This document shows, one piece after another, positions 42,928 through 52,627 of a stretch of 64,000 nucleotides of DNA. The notes below the pieces were generated by a model that did no database searches, had not been told where the DNA came from, and worked only from the letters and a program-made list of their open reading frames with translations. Location: the NCBI GenBank assembly GCA_016794925.1, contig JAEUIW010000006.1, positions 92,335 to 156,334 on the forward strand. The letters run 5' to 3'. The stretch is from Phycisphaerae bacterium. GTDB taxonomy: Bacteria; Planctomycetota; Phycisphaerae; Phycisphaerales; UBA1924. Positions within the stretch are counted from its first letter, which is position 1. Each line of letters begins with the position of its first letter. Made by a program: the position numbers and the translations under genes.

Positions 42928-44601
42928 ATGGCAGACACCGCCTCCAAAGAACTCGATGAACTGGTCAAGGAGATGTGCGCCGCAGAGGCGAAGATCCGCC
43001 TGGGCGGGGGCTCGTCCGCGATCGAGCGCCAGCATGAGAAGGGCCGCCTGACCGCCCGCGAACGCGTCGCCAAGCTTCTGGATCCGGGAACCACGCTCCA
43101 GGAGTTCGGTCTCTGGTCCGCGCACGGAATGTACCAGGAGTTCGGCGGGGCCCCGGCGGCGGGCGTGGTCACCGGCATCGGCGCGGTACAGGGCCGCCGC
43201 TGCATGATCATCGCCAACGACGCCACCGTGAAGGCCGGTGCGTTCTTTCCGATGACCTGCAAGAAGATCATCCGCGCGCAGACGATCGCGCAGATGGCCC
43301 GCCTGCCGCTGATCTACCTCGTCGACTCCGCGGGCGTTTTCCTCCCCTTGCAGGAGGACGTCTTCCCCGACACCGACGACTTCGGCCGCATCTTCCGCAA
43401 CAACGCGGTGATCAGCGCCGAGGGAATCCCGCAGATCGCGGCCATCATGGGGTACTGCGTCGCCGGCGGCGGCTACCTGCCGGTTCTATGCGACACGCTC
43501 ATCATGACCGAGGGCTCGGGGCTGTACCTCGCGGGCCCGGCGCTCGTGAAGGCCGCCATCGGACAGGACGTGACCGACGAAGAACTCGGCGGCGCGGCCA
43601 TGCACGCGTCGGTCTCCGGCACCATCGACTTCAAGGAGAAGGACGACGACGCCTGCATCGGTCGCCTGCGGTCGCTTGTCGCAAAGTCCGCCGCAACACG
43701 TCGCGAGCGAGGCTCGCGGCCCTCGCCGTATGGCGACCCGTCACGGCTCTACGACGTCTTCACCGACAGGCCGGGCGCGCAGTACGACGTCAAGGAACTC
43801 ATCGCCTGCCTGGTCGATGTCCGCGCGGACAAGAACACCGACGGCCACGACTCGCTTGCCCCGGACTTCGACGAATACAAGGCCGACTACGGGCAATCGC
43901 TGGTGTGCGGCTATGCCAACATCGGCGCACACGCCTGCGGCATCGTCGCCAACCAGAAGAAGCTCACCCACCGCCAGATGCCCGGCGGCAAGTCCGGTCC
44001 GTCCCGGTTCACCAACATGCCCGGCGTCATCTACGACGACTCGGCCGACAAGGCCGCCCGCTTCATCATGGATTGCAACCAGCGCAAGATCCCCATCATC
44101 TTCCTCCACGATACCACCGGCTTCATGGTCGGCCGCGACTCCGAACAGGGCGGCATCATCCGCGCCGGCGCCAAGATGGTCAACGCCATGGCCAACTGCA
44201 TCGTCCCCAAAGTCGTCGTGATCCTCGGCGGCTCCTACGGGGCCGGGAACTACGCCATGTGCGGCAGGGCCTTCGATCCCTTCCTGACTTTCGCCTGGCC
44301 CGGCGCCAAGTGCGCCGTCATGGGAGCCAATCAGGCCACCGGAGTCCTCACCACCATCGAGGAGGCTTCACGAAAGCGCAAGGGCGAGACCATCGACCCC
44401 GAGACCCACAAGCAGATCTACGCGGCGATCCACGCCGGGTACACCGAACAGGCCGACATCCGCCACGCCGCCGCACGCGGATGGGTCGACCGGATCATCG
44501 AACCCCATCACACCCGCGATGAGCTCGTCGCGGCGCTCGATGCCGCGGCACAGGGGTGGGACTACGCCCGGACATTCCGTACCGGGGTGCTGCAGACGTG
44601 A
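42928..44601 (+). CDS. Acyl-CoA carboxylase carboxyltransferase (beta) subunit
   Basis: The product has 557 residues. ATG 42928 has AAGGA 10 nt upstream. Blocks include GGGSSAIERQHEKGRLTARERVAKLLD, TCKKIIRAQTIAQMARLPLIYLVDSAGVFLP, GYCVAGGGYLPVLCD, PIIFLHDTTGFMVG, GGSYGAGNYAMCGRAFDP and WPGAKCAVMGANQATGVL. This is the PccB/MccB family that moves carboxyl from biotin to a short acyl-CoA; similarity is nearer methylcrotonyl- than propionyl-CoA enzymes, by pattern only. The biotin carboxylase partner is not in the window. Confidence 0.9.
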   Translation: MADTASKELDELVKEMCAAEAKIRLGGGSSAIERQHEKGRLTARERVAKLLDPGTTLQEFGLWSAHGMYQEFGGAPAAGVVTGIGAVQGRRCMIIANDATVKAGAFFPMTCKKIIRAQTIAQMARLPLIYLVDSAGVFLPLQEDVFPDTDDFGRIFRNNAVISAEGIPQIAAIMGYCVAGGGYLPVLCDTLIMTEGSGLYLAGPALVKAAIGQDVTDEELGGAAMHASVSGTIDFKEKDDDACIGRLRSLVAKSAATRRERGSRPSPYGDPSRLYDVFTDRPGAQYDVKELIACLVDVRADKNTDGHDSLAPDFDEYKADYGQSLVCGYANIGAHACGIVANQKKLTHRQMPGGKSGPSRFTNMPGVIYDDSADKAARFIMDCNQRKIPIIFLHDTTGFMVGRDSEQGGIIRAGAKMVNAMANCIVPKVVVILGGSYGAGNYAMCGRAFDPFLTFAWPGAKCAVMGANQATGVLTTIEEASRKRKGETIDPETHKQIYAAIHAGYTEQADIRHAAARGWVDRIIEPHHTRDELVAALDAAAQGWDYARTFRTGVLQT

Positions 44602-44660
44602 CGCGGGATGCCCGCCGAGGATGACAACGCTCGCCCCGACCGCGGCGCTGGCGGCGCACG

Positions 44661-45650
44661 CTACGCTCGCTCCCCCTGCTCCGTGCTCGCGGCCCGAGCG
44701 TCGCCGCGTCGGCGCCCCACCTTGCGTTCCAGCAGCAACGCCCACTGGAAGCTGTACGCGTTGGGCGTGACGGACACGACGTTGAACATCCCGTCGCACT
44801 TGCGCCGGAAGAACTCCAGATCAAAGACCGCGTGCTGCCACGGAGTCCTCCGGATCACCAGCATGTCGAAGTTTGAGCTCAGTTCTTCCGGCGTGAACGC
44901 CGCACGAGCCTCCCGTGAGAACCCGAGCGAGGGCCACTTCTCCAGGTAGTCGTGCAGCGACTGCTTTGTCACCAACGTCACGTACAGACGGCCGCCGGGA
45001 CGAATCACCCGCGACAATTCAAGCAGCCACGCGTCCGCCATCTCGCTGATGTGGCTGAACACCGATCCCGCGTACACCAGGTCGAAGTACCGATCCTCGA
45101 ACGGCAGGTGCGGCAGCAACGTCGTGACCGCGAACCGGAACGGCGGCGAGAGATGCTGCTGACACCAGGTCACGTGCTCGACGCTGACATCCACGCCCCA
45201 CACCTCTCCCTCCAAGGCAATTTCCTTCAGGCACCTGATGACGGGCCCCGCACCGCACCCGAAATCCAGCACCCGATCACCCCGTCCGATGTCCCCTCCC
45301 CCGCGCGTCAAGATCGCGCGCATCGTGCCCGCGTTGTGCCGCCCGATCTCCATGAACCGATCCAGCGTGTCGCAGTACTCGTACCACAACGATCGCGGCG
45401 GTGGGGCGAAGCCGTCGGCCCACACCGGACCACCGGCCGGCGGCGCGGCCACGATGCAATTCGCCTTGGTCGGCGACATCGGAATGTGCTTCCCATCGAT
45501 TGCGCCGCTCAGCAACCCCGGCAGAGCGTTCCGCTCGCTGAACGGGGGGAGGTACTCCTCGAGCGCCGCATCAACGTACGGCGCCAGCAACCCCTTGAGC
45601 CGCTGGACCAGTGGTTCGGGAAGCAGCCGGAGCAGAAACGGGCGCGGCAT
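44661..45650 (-). CDS. Class I SAM-dependent methyltransferase
   Basis: The product has 329 residues. The N-terminal 110 residues are an unrelated helical part (LLRLLPEPLVQRLKGLLAPYVDAALEEYLPP). Then follow motif I VLDFGCGAGPVIRCL, motif II GVDVSVEHV, FDLVYAGSVFSHI and the post-motif RVIRPGGRLYVTLV. Methyl acceptor unknown; the Pro/Leu-rich N-terminus may give specificity. GAGAG lies upstream of the ATG. It is flanked by the carboxyltransferase gene (convergent) and by an MDR oxidoreductase gene on the same strand with a 114-bp gap. Confidence 0.87.
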   Translation of the reverse strand: MPRPFLLRLLPEPLVQRLKGLLAPYVDAALEEYLPPFSERNALPGLLSGAIDGKHIPMSPTKANCIVAAPPAGGPVWADGFAPPPRSLWYEYCDTLDRFMEIGRHNAGTMRAILTRGGGDIGRGDRVLDFGCGAGPVIRCLKEIALEGEVWGVDVSVEHVTWCQQHLSPPFRFAVTTLLPHLPFEDRYFDLVYAGSVFSHISEMADAWLLELSRVIRPGGRLYVTLVTKQSLHDYLEKWPSLGFSREARAAFTPEELSSNFDMLVIRRTPWQHAVFDLEFFRRKCDGMFNVVSVTPNAYSFQWALLLERKVGRRRGDARAASTEQGERA

Positions 45651-45764
45651 TCACTCTCGCTCTCATGGAATTCAACCGTCGGACCACACCAGATCGGCTC
45701 GTCGCCACGCTCATTCCTGGTCGCGCTGTATCGCTCAAAACGAGGGACCGCACGCGAACGTGCG

Positions 45765-46691
45765 TCACGGCACCGTGAGCACGATCTTTCCTCGCCCCGA
45801 TCCCCCGCTCTTGCTCCGCTCCTGCGCCCTGGCAGCGTCGTTCAGGCCGAACGTCGCGCTCACATCGGGCTTGATCTTCCCGGAGTCGATCAGAGCCGCG
45901 ATTTCTCCCAACTGCATCCCGTTCGGCTGCACCAGGAACACGGACCCATTGGCTTTCCGATCGGCCAGCTTGCTCGCATCCGGCGCCGCCACGATCGAGA
46001 CCAGATACCCACCCTCCTTCAGCACCGCGTACGACCGCGCCAGCGTGTCGCCGCCGATCATGTCGAACACCACATCGACATCGCGGGCGACCTCCTCGAA
46101 CTTCTCCTTGTTGTGATCGATCACGCGCCCCGCACCCAGCCCCCTGACGAAATCAAGGTTGCGCGCAGAAGCCGTCGCGATCACCTTCGCTCCCTTCGCC
46201 ACCGCCATTTGCACCGCGAAATGACCAACCCCACCCGCCGCGCCGTGGATCAGAACCGTCTGCCCAGGCTGCAGTTTCGCGCGATCGAACATCGCCTGCC
46301 ATGCCGTCAGCGCCGCCAGCGGCACCGCGGCGGCGTGCGTGTGATCCGCCTGCTGCGGCTTCCGCGCCAGGTCCCTCGCCGACACCACCGCGAACTCCGC
46401 GTACCCGCCGCCCCTGGTGATCGGAAGGTACGCGTACACCTCATCCCCCTTCTTGTACTCCGTCACTGACCCATCGGTCGCTTCCACCGTGCCCGACACG
46501 TCGAACCCCGGTGTGTAAGGGGGCGTGATCATCCCTTTGCCCATGCCGTCGCGCAGTTTCCAGTCAACCGGATTTACCCCGGCCGCGCGCACGCGGACCA
46601 GCACCTCGCCCGCTCCCGGCGTCGGCACCGGCACATCCTCGTACCTCAGCACCTCGACGCCGCCGAAGCCGTGCATCCGCACCGCCTTCAT
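45765..46691 (-). CDS. NADP-dependent MDR oxidoreductase (quinone reductase-like)
   Basis: The product has 308 residues. It begins like zeta-crystallin/quinone reductases (MKAVRMHGFGGVEVLRYEDVPVP, then VNPVDWKLRDG) and has the nucleotide-binding motif HGAAGGVGHFAVQMA and VIATASARNLDF. No zinc ligands are seen, so it is the non-zinc branch. The frame stays open upstream to a GTG at 46850 that overlaps the stop of the Gfo/Idh gene (GTGA), which would add 53 residues with a hydrophobic stretch. I prefer 46691 because family similarity starts there. Confidence 0.85.
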   Translation of the reverse strand: MKAVRMHGFGGVEVLRYEDVPVPTPGAGEVLVRVRAAGVNPVDWKLRDGMGKGMITPPYTPGFDVSGTVEATDGSVTEYKKGDEVYAYLPITRGGGYAEFAVVSARDLARKPQQADHTHAAAVPLAALTAWQAMFDRAKLQPGQTVLIHGAAGGVGHFAVQMAVAKGAKVIATASARNLDFVRGLGAGRVIDHNKEKFEEVARDVDVVFDMIGGDTLARSYAVLKEGGYLVSIVAAPDASKLADRKANGSVFLVQPNGMQLGEIAALIDSGKIKPDVSATFGLNDAARAQERSKSGGSGRGKIVLTVP

Positions 46692-46846
46692 CGTGCCGGG
46701 ATCCACTGTGACGGGCAAAATCACCAACCGGGAAGAGGTGAGTGTGAACAACGCGAATACCAGGCTCAGCACGTGCGTCCTCCTGCGCTCGGACGAGCGT
46801 ACGCGCAACCATCGCGCACACGCCCTCGCCCCCGCCACCCGTGATT

Positions 46847-48193
46847 TCACATCGCCACGGCCTTCTCGGCCTTCGCGTCCCAGGAGAACACCTTCGACTG
46901 CCGGTAGCTCTCCACTCCCAACTTGATCGCAACCATCACCGCGCAGCCGAGCTCGACGTTACAGTTGGGCTTCGCCTTGCCGCGGATCGAGTCCAGCCAG
47001 TTGTTCTCGTGGTCGCGCCCGTCCTTGTCGCCGCCGGCCTCGAGCAGGAAGTTCGCCTGGTCTTTCCCGGGATCGGCCTTGAGCATGTCGCCGTTGGACT
47101 TGCGGAAATCGTCCTTCCACGCCCCCTGCTCGCTGATCTTCCAACCCTTGGCGTCGGGCTCCATCTGGCCCTTCTGACCGCGGATCATCTCCGGCACGCC
47201 CACGTCGTTCACCATCACACTCGACAGGAACACCGAGTGCGTGTCGTAGTCCGCGGTCAGCAGCATCGTGTCCGCGATATCCCGCCCGTCCTTCTCGATG
47301 TACTGCCCGCCGCCCGACATGACCCTCCGCGGATACGCCCCATTCTGCCCGTGAATCGCCAGCAGCAGCGGGCTCAGCCAGTGGTACATCAGGTCCGTTG
47401 CCACGCCGCCGTTGTACGCGTAGTACTTCCTGAACCGGAAGAAATGATCCGGGTTCCACGGGATCTTCGGGGCCAGGTTCCACTGATGCCCCAGCCAACG
47501 ATCCCAGTTCACGAACCCATCGCCCTTGCTCTCCGGCCCCGCGTCCGGATCGATCGTCCAGTTGAACTGCCCCTCGCGGCTGTTCCGGCAGTACGAGCCC
47601 TGCGACCACACCACCGGGCCGATCCGCCCGGCCCGGATCGCTTCGCCGGCCTTCCACCACCGGGCCTCGCTGGTCCGCTGCGGGCCCACCTGCAGCACCC
47701 GCCCGGTCTTCCGCACCGCATCGCGGCACGCGATCGCCTGCTCGATCGTGTGGCTCAACGGCTTCTCGACGTACACGTCCTTGCCCGACTGCATCGCCTC
47801 GATCGCGATCTTCGTGTGCCAGTGATCAGGCGTCGCGATCAGCACCGCGTTAACGTCTTTGTTGTCGAGGACCTTCTCATACTCCATCACGCCGTCCGAC
47901 TCGCTCCCCCCGATCAGCTTGACGGCGTTGCGCAAACGCCGGCGGTACAGGTCGCAAACCATCGTGATCTTGATGTTCTCCGCCGCGCTCTTCCCGACCA
48001 GGCTCTGGACGTGCGCCGTGCCCATCCCCCCAGTCCCGATCACCCCGATGTTCAGTCGATCGTTTGCCCCAAGCACCCGAGCCCAGCTCGCGGCCGGCAT
48101 CCACGCCGCCGCCAGAGAAACCCCCGCCGCGGTCCGCAGGAAACGACGACGGGACACCGCATCAACAACCGACGACCGGGGAAGCACGCTCAT
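46847..48193 (-). CDS. Tat-exported Gfo/Idh/MocA family oxidoreductase
   Basis: The product has 448 residues. A twin-arginine signal (SRRRFLRTAAGVSLAAAW) precedes the Rossmann motif IGVIGTGGMGTAHV. The EKP motif (VYVEKPLSH) and TPDHWHTKIAIEAM are typical of the family, as is the C-terminal domain with GGVATDLMYHW. These enzymes oxidise or reduce sugars or inositols with NAD(P). Exported members are very numerous in planctomycetes and linked to polysaccharide use. AAGGAG lies upstream of the ATG. Confidence 0.92.
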   Translation of the reverse strand: MSVLPRSSVVDAVSRRRFLRTAAGVSLAAAWMPAASWARVLGANDRLNIGVIGTGGMGTAHVQSLVGKSAAENIKITMVCDLYRRRLRNAVKLIGGSESDGVMEYEKVLDNKDVNAVLIATPDHWHTKIAIEAMQSGKDVYVEKPLSHTIEQAIACRDAVRKTGRVLQVGPQRTSEARWWKAGEAIRAGRIGPVVWSQGSYCRNSREGQFNWTIDPDAGPESKGDGFVNWDRWLGHQWNLAPKIPWNPDHFFRFRKYYAYNGGVATDLMYHWLSPLLLAIHGQNGAYPRRVMSGGGQYIEKDGRDIADTMLLTADYDTHSVFLSSVMVNDVGVPEMIRGQKGQMEPDAKGWKISEQGAWKDDFRKSNGDMLKADPGKDQANFLLEAGGDKDGRDHENNWLDSIRGKAKPNCNVELGCAVMVAIKLGVESYRQSKVFSWDAKAEKAVAM

Positions 48194-48341
48194 GCAAGGC
48201 TCCTTGTGAAGGCTCGGCCACCATGTTCCCCGAAAATCACCCCGCGTGCAACCCCCGCTCCTTCGCCGCCAAGTTCCACGATCCGTACCCCGAACCTCGC
48301 TCCCGACCGAGTATCATCCCTTCTTACTCCCTGGAGCACCC

Positions 48342-51300
48342 ATGCGATACCCGCTCTGCCACGCCGCCATGCTCACGGCCGCTTCCGCACTCCTCGCCGC
48401 GCCGGGCCCGGACGGCTACTACCGACAGCCGTCGCTCCATGCCGACACCGTCGTGTTCGTTTCGGAGGGCGATCTCTGGCGCGTGCCGCTCTCGGGGGGC
48501 CAGGCCGTACGGCTCACCTCCCATCCCGGCGATGAGCTCCACCCCGCGATCTCCCCCGATGGCGGGACCGTCGCGTTCGCCGCCGAGTACGAAGGACCCA
48601 CGGAAATCTACACCATGCCCATCGACGGTGGCCTTCCCGTCCGTCGCACGTACGGCGCGGCACGCGTCACGTTTGTCGGCTGGACGCCGGACGCCCGAAT
48701 CCTCTACTCAACTCGCGAGTTCGCCACCCTTCCCAGCTCCCAGCTCGTCGCGATTGACCCCGCGACCGGCGCCAAGTCCCGCGTTCCGCTCTACGAGGCC
48801 GATCAGGGCGAGTACGCCGCCGACGGCAAGACCCTCTTCTTCACGCGCCTGCCCATGCAAGGCAGCCACACCAAGCGTTACAGGGGCGGTTACATCCAGC
48901 AACTCTGGCGGTTCGCCGAGGGCGACAACGAGGCCGCGCCGCTCACCGCCGACTTCCCCGGCACCAGCAAGGACCCCATGTTCTGGCAGGGCCGCGTCTA
49001 TTTTCTCTCCGACCGCGACGGCTACATGAACATCTGGTCCATGAACCCCGACGGCAAGGACCTCAAGCAGCACACGTCCCACGCCGACCTCGACGCCGCG
49101 TCCGCGTCCATCTCCGGCGGACGCATCGTCTACCAGCACGGCGCGGACCTCTGGTCCCTCGACACCGCCACCGGCAAGTCGGCCCGCATCCCCATCACCA
49201 TCACCAGCGACCTCGACCAGACCCGCGAATTCTGGGTACGCGAGCCCCTCAAGCAAATCTCCTCGTACTCCCTCTCGCCCGACGGCGATCGCCTCGCCCT
49301 CACCGCGCGCGGCCGCGTCTTCATCGCCCCCGCCAAGGCCGGGCGCCTCGTGCTGGCCACACGCGACCCGGGCGTCCGCTACCGCGAAGCCCGCTTCTCC
49401 CCGGACGGAAAGTCGATCCTCGCCCTCTCCGACCGCTCCGGCGAGATCGAGTTCTGGTCGCTCCCCGCCAACGGGGTCGGGGAAGCCGAGCCGATCACCT
49501 CCGGCGCCGATGTCCTCCGCTGGGAGGGCGTGCACAGCCCCGACGGCAAGCTCCTGGCCCACCACGACAAGGCCCAGCGTCTGTTCCTCACCGATCTTGA
49601 AACCAAGACCACCACGCTCATCGCGCGGAATCCCATCGATCGCTACGCCGGCCTGGCCTGGTCACCCGATTCACGCTGGCTCGCGTTCGTCGAGCCCGCC
49701 CCCAACATGTACTCCCGCGTCCGTCTCTATTCCGTCGCCTCCGCGAACGTCACGGACGTCACATCCGACCGCTACGACAGCTTCAGCCCCCGCTTCTCCC
49801 CAGACGGCAAGTGGCTCTACTTCCTTTCCGATCGCCACCTGCGCTCCATCGTTGAAAGCCCCTGGGGCGCGCTCGCTCCCCACCCTTTCTTCGACAAGCG
49901 CACCCGCATCTACGCCGCGTCACTCAAGGCAGGCACGCGCTCCCCGTGGCAGCCCAAGGACGAGCTCGCGCCCAAGGACGATCCGAAGAAGCCCGCCGAC
50001 GCCAAACCCGCCTCTCCGGCCACGCCTCCCGCGCCTTCCGAGCCCAAGTCCGAGCCCAGGAAGGACGAGGCCGCGCCCGGCGTCAAGGTCGAGATCGAAC
50101 TCGAAGGCCTCCCCTCTCGGCTCATCGAAGTCCCGGTCCCCCCCGGGAACTACTCCAACCTCTTCCTGAACGACAAGACCCTCTTCTTCGGCTCCGCCGA
50201 CGCCGCCGCCGAGCCCAAGACCAATCTCCTTGCCGTCGCGATCACCAGCGAAAAGCCGGAAGTCAAGACCGTCGCACCCGACGTCAAGGGCTTCGAACTC
50301 TCCGCCGATGGCAAAAAGCTCCTCGTCCGCAAGGACGACACCTTCGCGGTCGTCGATGCCCAGCCCGCGCCCGCGGAACTCGACAAGGCACGCGTCGATC
50401 TCTCCGGCGTGGCGCTCGCGTTCGTCCCCGCCGCCGAGTGGAAGCAGATGTACGCCGACGCCTGGCGCCTCCTCCGCGATTACTTTTACGCGCTCAACAT
50501 GCACGGCGTCGACTGGCCCGCCATGCGTGCCAAGTACCAGCCCCTCGTCGACCGCGTCCGCTCCCGCGACGAGCTCAACGACGTCCTGGCCCAACTCACC
50601 GGCGAGCTCTCCACCCTCCACCACTTTGTCCGCGGCGGCGACATGCGCGATGGCCCCGACCGCATCGCCCTCTCCTGGCTCGGTGGCGACCTTGTGCCCG
50701 ACGCCCAGGCCGGCGGCTGGCGCATTCTTCGCGTGTACACCCACGACCCCGACGATCCATCAAAGACCCCGCCGCTGGCCCGCCCCGGCGTCGACGCCAG
50801 GGCCGGCGACATCATCACGCACATCAACGGCGTTCCGGCGCTCTCGGCCCCCGACCCCGCCGCGCTCCTCCGCAACCAGGCCGGCCGCCAGGTGCTCCTC
50901 CGCATCCGGCCCGCTGGCGCGGCCCCGGAGGACGCCCGCGACGCCGTCGTCGTCCCCGTCAGCTCGCAGCAAGCCGCCGACCTTCGCTACTCCGAATGGG
51001 AGCTCACCCGCCGCGCCATGGTCGAGGATTGGGGCAAGGGCGACATCGGGTACGTCCACCTCCGCGCCATGGGCACCGAGAACATCGCCGAATGGGCCCG
51101 CGGCTTCTTCCCGGTCTTCAACCGCAAGGGGCTCATCATCGACGTCCGCCGCAACAACGGCGGCAACATCGATTCCTGGATCCTCGGACACCTCATGCGC
51201 AAGGCCTGGATGTACTGGAACCAGCGTTACGGCCGCGCCCCGAGCTGGAACATGCAGTACGCGTTCCGCGGCCATGTCGTCGTCGTCTGCGATTCCTTCA

Positions 51301-51668
51301 CCGCCTCCGACGGCGAAGCCTTCGCCGAAGGCTTCAAGCGCCTCGGCCTCGGCAAGGTGATCGGCACCCGCACCTGGGGCGGCGAGATCTGGCTCTCCTC
51401 CAGCAACACCCTCTCCGATGACGGCCTCGCCTCCGCGGGCGAGTTCGGCGTCTTCGGACCCGAAGGCGTGTGGCTGGTCGAGGGTCACGGCGTCGATCCT
51501 GACATCGTGGTTGACAACCCGCCGCACGCGACCTTCAACGGCGCCGACGCGCAGCTCCGCGCCGCCGTCGACCACCTCCTCAAGTCCATCGCCGACAAGC
51601 CCGTCGATCTGCCCCCCGTCCCGGCATTCCCCGACAAGTCCTTCCGCAATGCGCCCGGAGGCAAGTAG
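48342..51668 (+). CDS. Tricorn-type S41 protease with beta-propeller and PDZ domains
   Basis: The product has 1108 residues. ATG at 48342 has CTGGAG upstream and opens a signal peptide. Residues 25-670 contain WD40/PD40-like blades (ISPDGGTVAFAAEYEGPTEIY, FSPDGKSILALSDRSGEIEFW, FSPDGKWLYFLSDRH) forming two propellers, interrupted by a Lys/Pro/Ala-rich linker (about 530-575). The protease part has STLHHFVRGGD (His759), a PDZ domain (about 775-880), RNNGGN, the nucleophile Ser989 in FTASDGEAFAEGF and Glu1047 in VEGHGVDP. Tricorn-like proteases cut short peptides after proteasomal or other cleavage; this one is exported. Confidence 0.93.
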   Translation: MRYPLCHAAMLTAASALLAAPGPDGYYRQPSLHADTVVFVSEGDLWRVPLSGGQAVRLTSHPGDELHPAISPDGGTVAFAAEYEGPTEIYTMPIDGGLPVRRTYGAARVTFVGWTPDARILYSTREFATLPSSQLVAIDPATGAKSRVPLYEADQGEYAADGKTLFFTRLPMQGSHTKRYRGGYIQQLWRFAEGDNEAAPLTADFPGTSKDPMFWQGRVYFLSDRDGYMNIWSMNPDGKDLKQHTSHADLDAASASISGGRIVYQHGADLWSLDTATGKSARIPITITSDLDQTREFWVREPLKQISSYSLSPDGDRLALTARGRVFIAPAKAGRLVLATRDPGVRYREARFSPDGKSILALSDRSGEIEFWSLPANGVGEAEPITSGADVLRWEGVHSPDGKLLAHHDKAQRLFLTDLETKTTTLIARNPIDRYAGLAWSPDSRWLAFVEPAPNMYSRVRLYSVASANVTDVTSDRYDSFSPRFSPDGKWLYFLSDRHLRSIVESPWGALAPHPFFDKRTRIYAASLKAGTRSPWQPKDELAPKDDPKKPADAKPASPATPPAPSEPKSEPRKDEAAPGVKVEIELEGLPSRLIEVPVPPGNYSNLFLNDKTLFFGSADAAAEPKTNLLAVAITSEKPEVKTVAPDVKGFELSADGKKLLVRKDDTFAVVDAQPAPAELDKARVDLSGVALAFVPAAEWKQMYADAWRLLRDYFYALNMHGVDWPAMRAKYQPLVDRVRSRDELNDVLAQLTGELSTLHHFVRGGDMRDGPDRIALSWLGGDLVPDAQAGGWRILRVYTHDPDDPSKTPPLARPGVDARAGDIITHINGVPALSAPDPAALLRNQAGRQVLLRIRPAGAAPEDARDAVVVPVSSQQAADLRYSEWELTRRAMVEDWGKGDIGYVHLRAMGTENIAEWARGFFPVFNRKGLIIDVRRNNGGNIDSWILGHLMRKAWMYWNQRYGRAPSWNMQYAFRGHVVVVCDSFTASDGEAFAEGFKRLGLGKVIGTRTWGGEIWLSSSNTLSDDGLASAGEFGVFGPEGVWLVEGHGVDPDIVVDNPPHATFNGADAQLRAAVDHLLKSIADKPVDLPPVPAFPDKSFRNAPGGK

Positions 51669-51943
51669 CTCCGCCGAGCGCACCTCGCGCGGCTCGCCCC
51701 CTGCATCCGCTCGCTCGCATCCTCGATCCGTCGCACGGATCCGACCGCGACGATGAGCGCGGCGTCGCCCCGATGCCGCGCGGAACCCGCCACGCGCCCG
51801 AAGACGGCGGCTCATGCGCAGCGCCAGTTCGGGCCCCGCCCCTCGACCTTCTCCGTCCGCGGCTTGAAGCGCCAATCCACGCCGAATTCCGCTCCCGACG
51901 TCCGGCCGCTCCCTAACCTTCCACGTCCGCGGAGAAGCTCACC

Positions 51944-52576
51944 ATGTCCAAGGGCCAGCACCTCACCCCGCACCAGCGCGGCATCGTCAACCGGTACTAC
52001 AGCAATCTCGGCGTCATCACGCTCCAGAAACTCTCCGAGATCGTCTCCGACTTGTACGTCTGCGACACCCCCTACAAGGCGGCCGGGCTCTGGAAGAGCG
52101 CCCAGCAGGCGCTGGCCAAGACCCCCGCCGACCAGTTGAAAGTCGGCCAGATGGTCGCCAAGCGGTCGATCGAGGAGCTCGCCGCGCTCGTCAACGATCT
52201 TTCCAAGCTCAAGGACCTGGGCCCTCCCCCCGAACTCAACGCGCCCCCGCCCGCGCCGCTCCCGGCTCCCGCGCAAACCGCACCCGCGACGCCCAGCGCG
52301 CCGCCGCCCGTCGCCCATCCACTCTCCGGCACGCCCCTCGCCCCTCCCAGCGACGCCCAGCTCATCAGCGCCCTCAAAGCCTTCCGCAAGCGGCTGAAGG
52401 TCACCCAGCTCGATCAGGAATCAAAGATCGGTCACGGCCCCTTCAGCAAGGGCGCCGGCGGAGGCGCGTTCGCCATTCAGCCGCCTTCCGGCTACCCCCG
52501 CACAGTATGGGACGAACTCGCCCGGCAGGGAAAGATCAAGCACACCGGCGGCGGGCTGTACACGCTCGTCGGCTGA
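51944..52576 (+). CDS. Unknown protein with Pro/Ala-rich linker, possibly a planctomycete family
   Basis: The product has 210 residues. GGAGAAG precedes the ATG. The N-terminal helical domain (LTPHQRGIVNRYYSNLGVITLQKLSEIVSDLYVCDT, residues 8-85) has the look of a conserved module. A Pro/Ala linker (98-130) follows, then a compact C-terminal domain (RKRLKVTQLDQESKIGHGPFSKG, GYPRTVWDELARQGKIKHTGGGLYTLV). No family assigned. The N-terminal pattern may be nucleic-acid related, but that is a guess. The 275 bp upstream (51669-51943) are GC-rich without a gene. Confidence 0.7.
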   Translation: MSKGQHLTPHQRGIVNRYYSNLGVITLQKLSEIVSDLYVCDTPYKAAGLWKSAQQALAKTPADQLKVGQMVAKRSIEELAALVNDLSKLKDLGPPPELNAPPPAPLPAPAQTAPATPSAPPPVAHPLSGTPLAPPSDAQLISALKAFRKRLKVTQLDQESKIGHGPFSKGAGGGAFAIQPPSGYPRTVWDELARQGKIKHTGGGLYTLVG

Positions 52577-52627
52577 TCGCTCCGATGCGGGCGGTTCCAT
52601 CCCCCGCCCTTTGCACACCCGCGAACC

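Noticed and set aside
44952..46469. 505-codon plus-strand open frame
   Set aside because: Antisense of a methyltransferase and an MDR oxidoreductase with clear motifs; the translation is Arg/His/Gln-rich without any domain.
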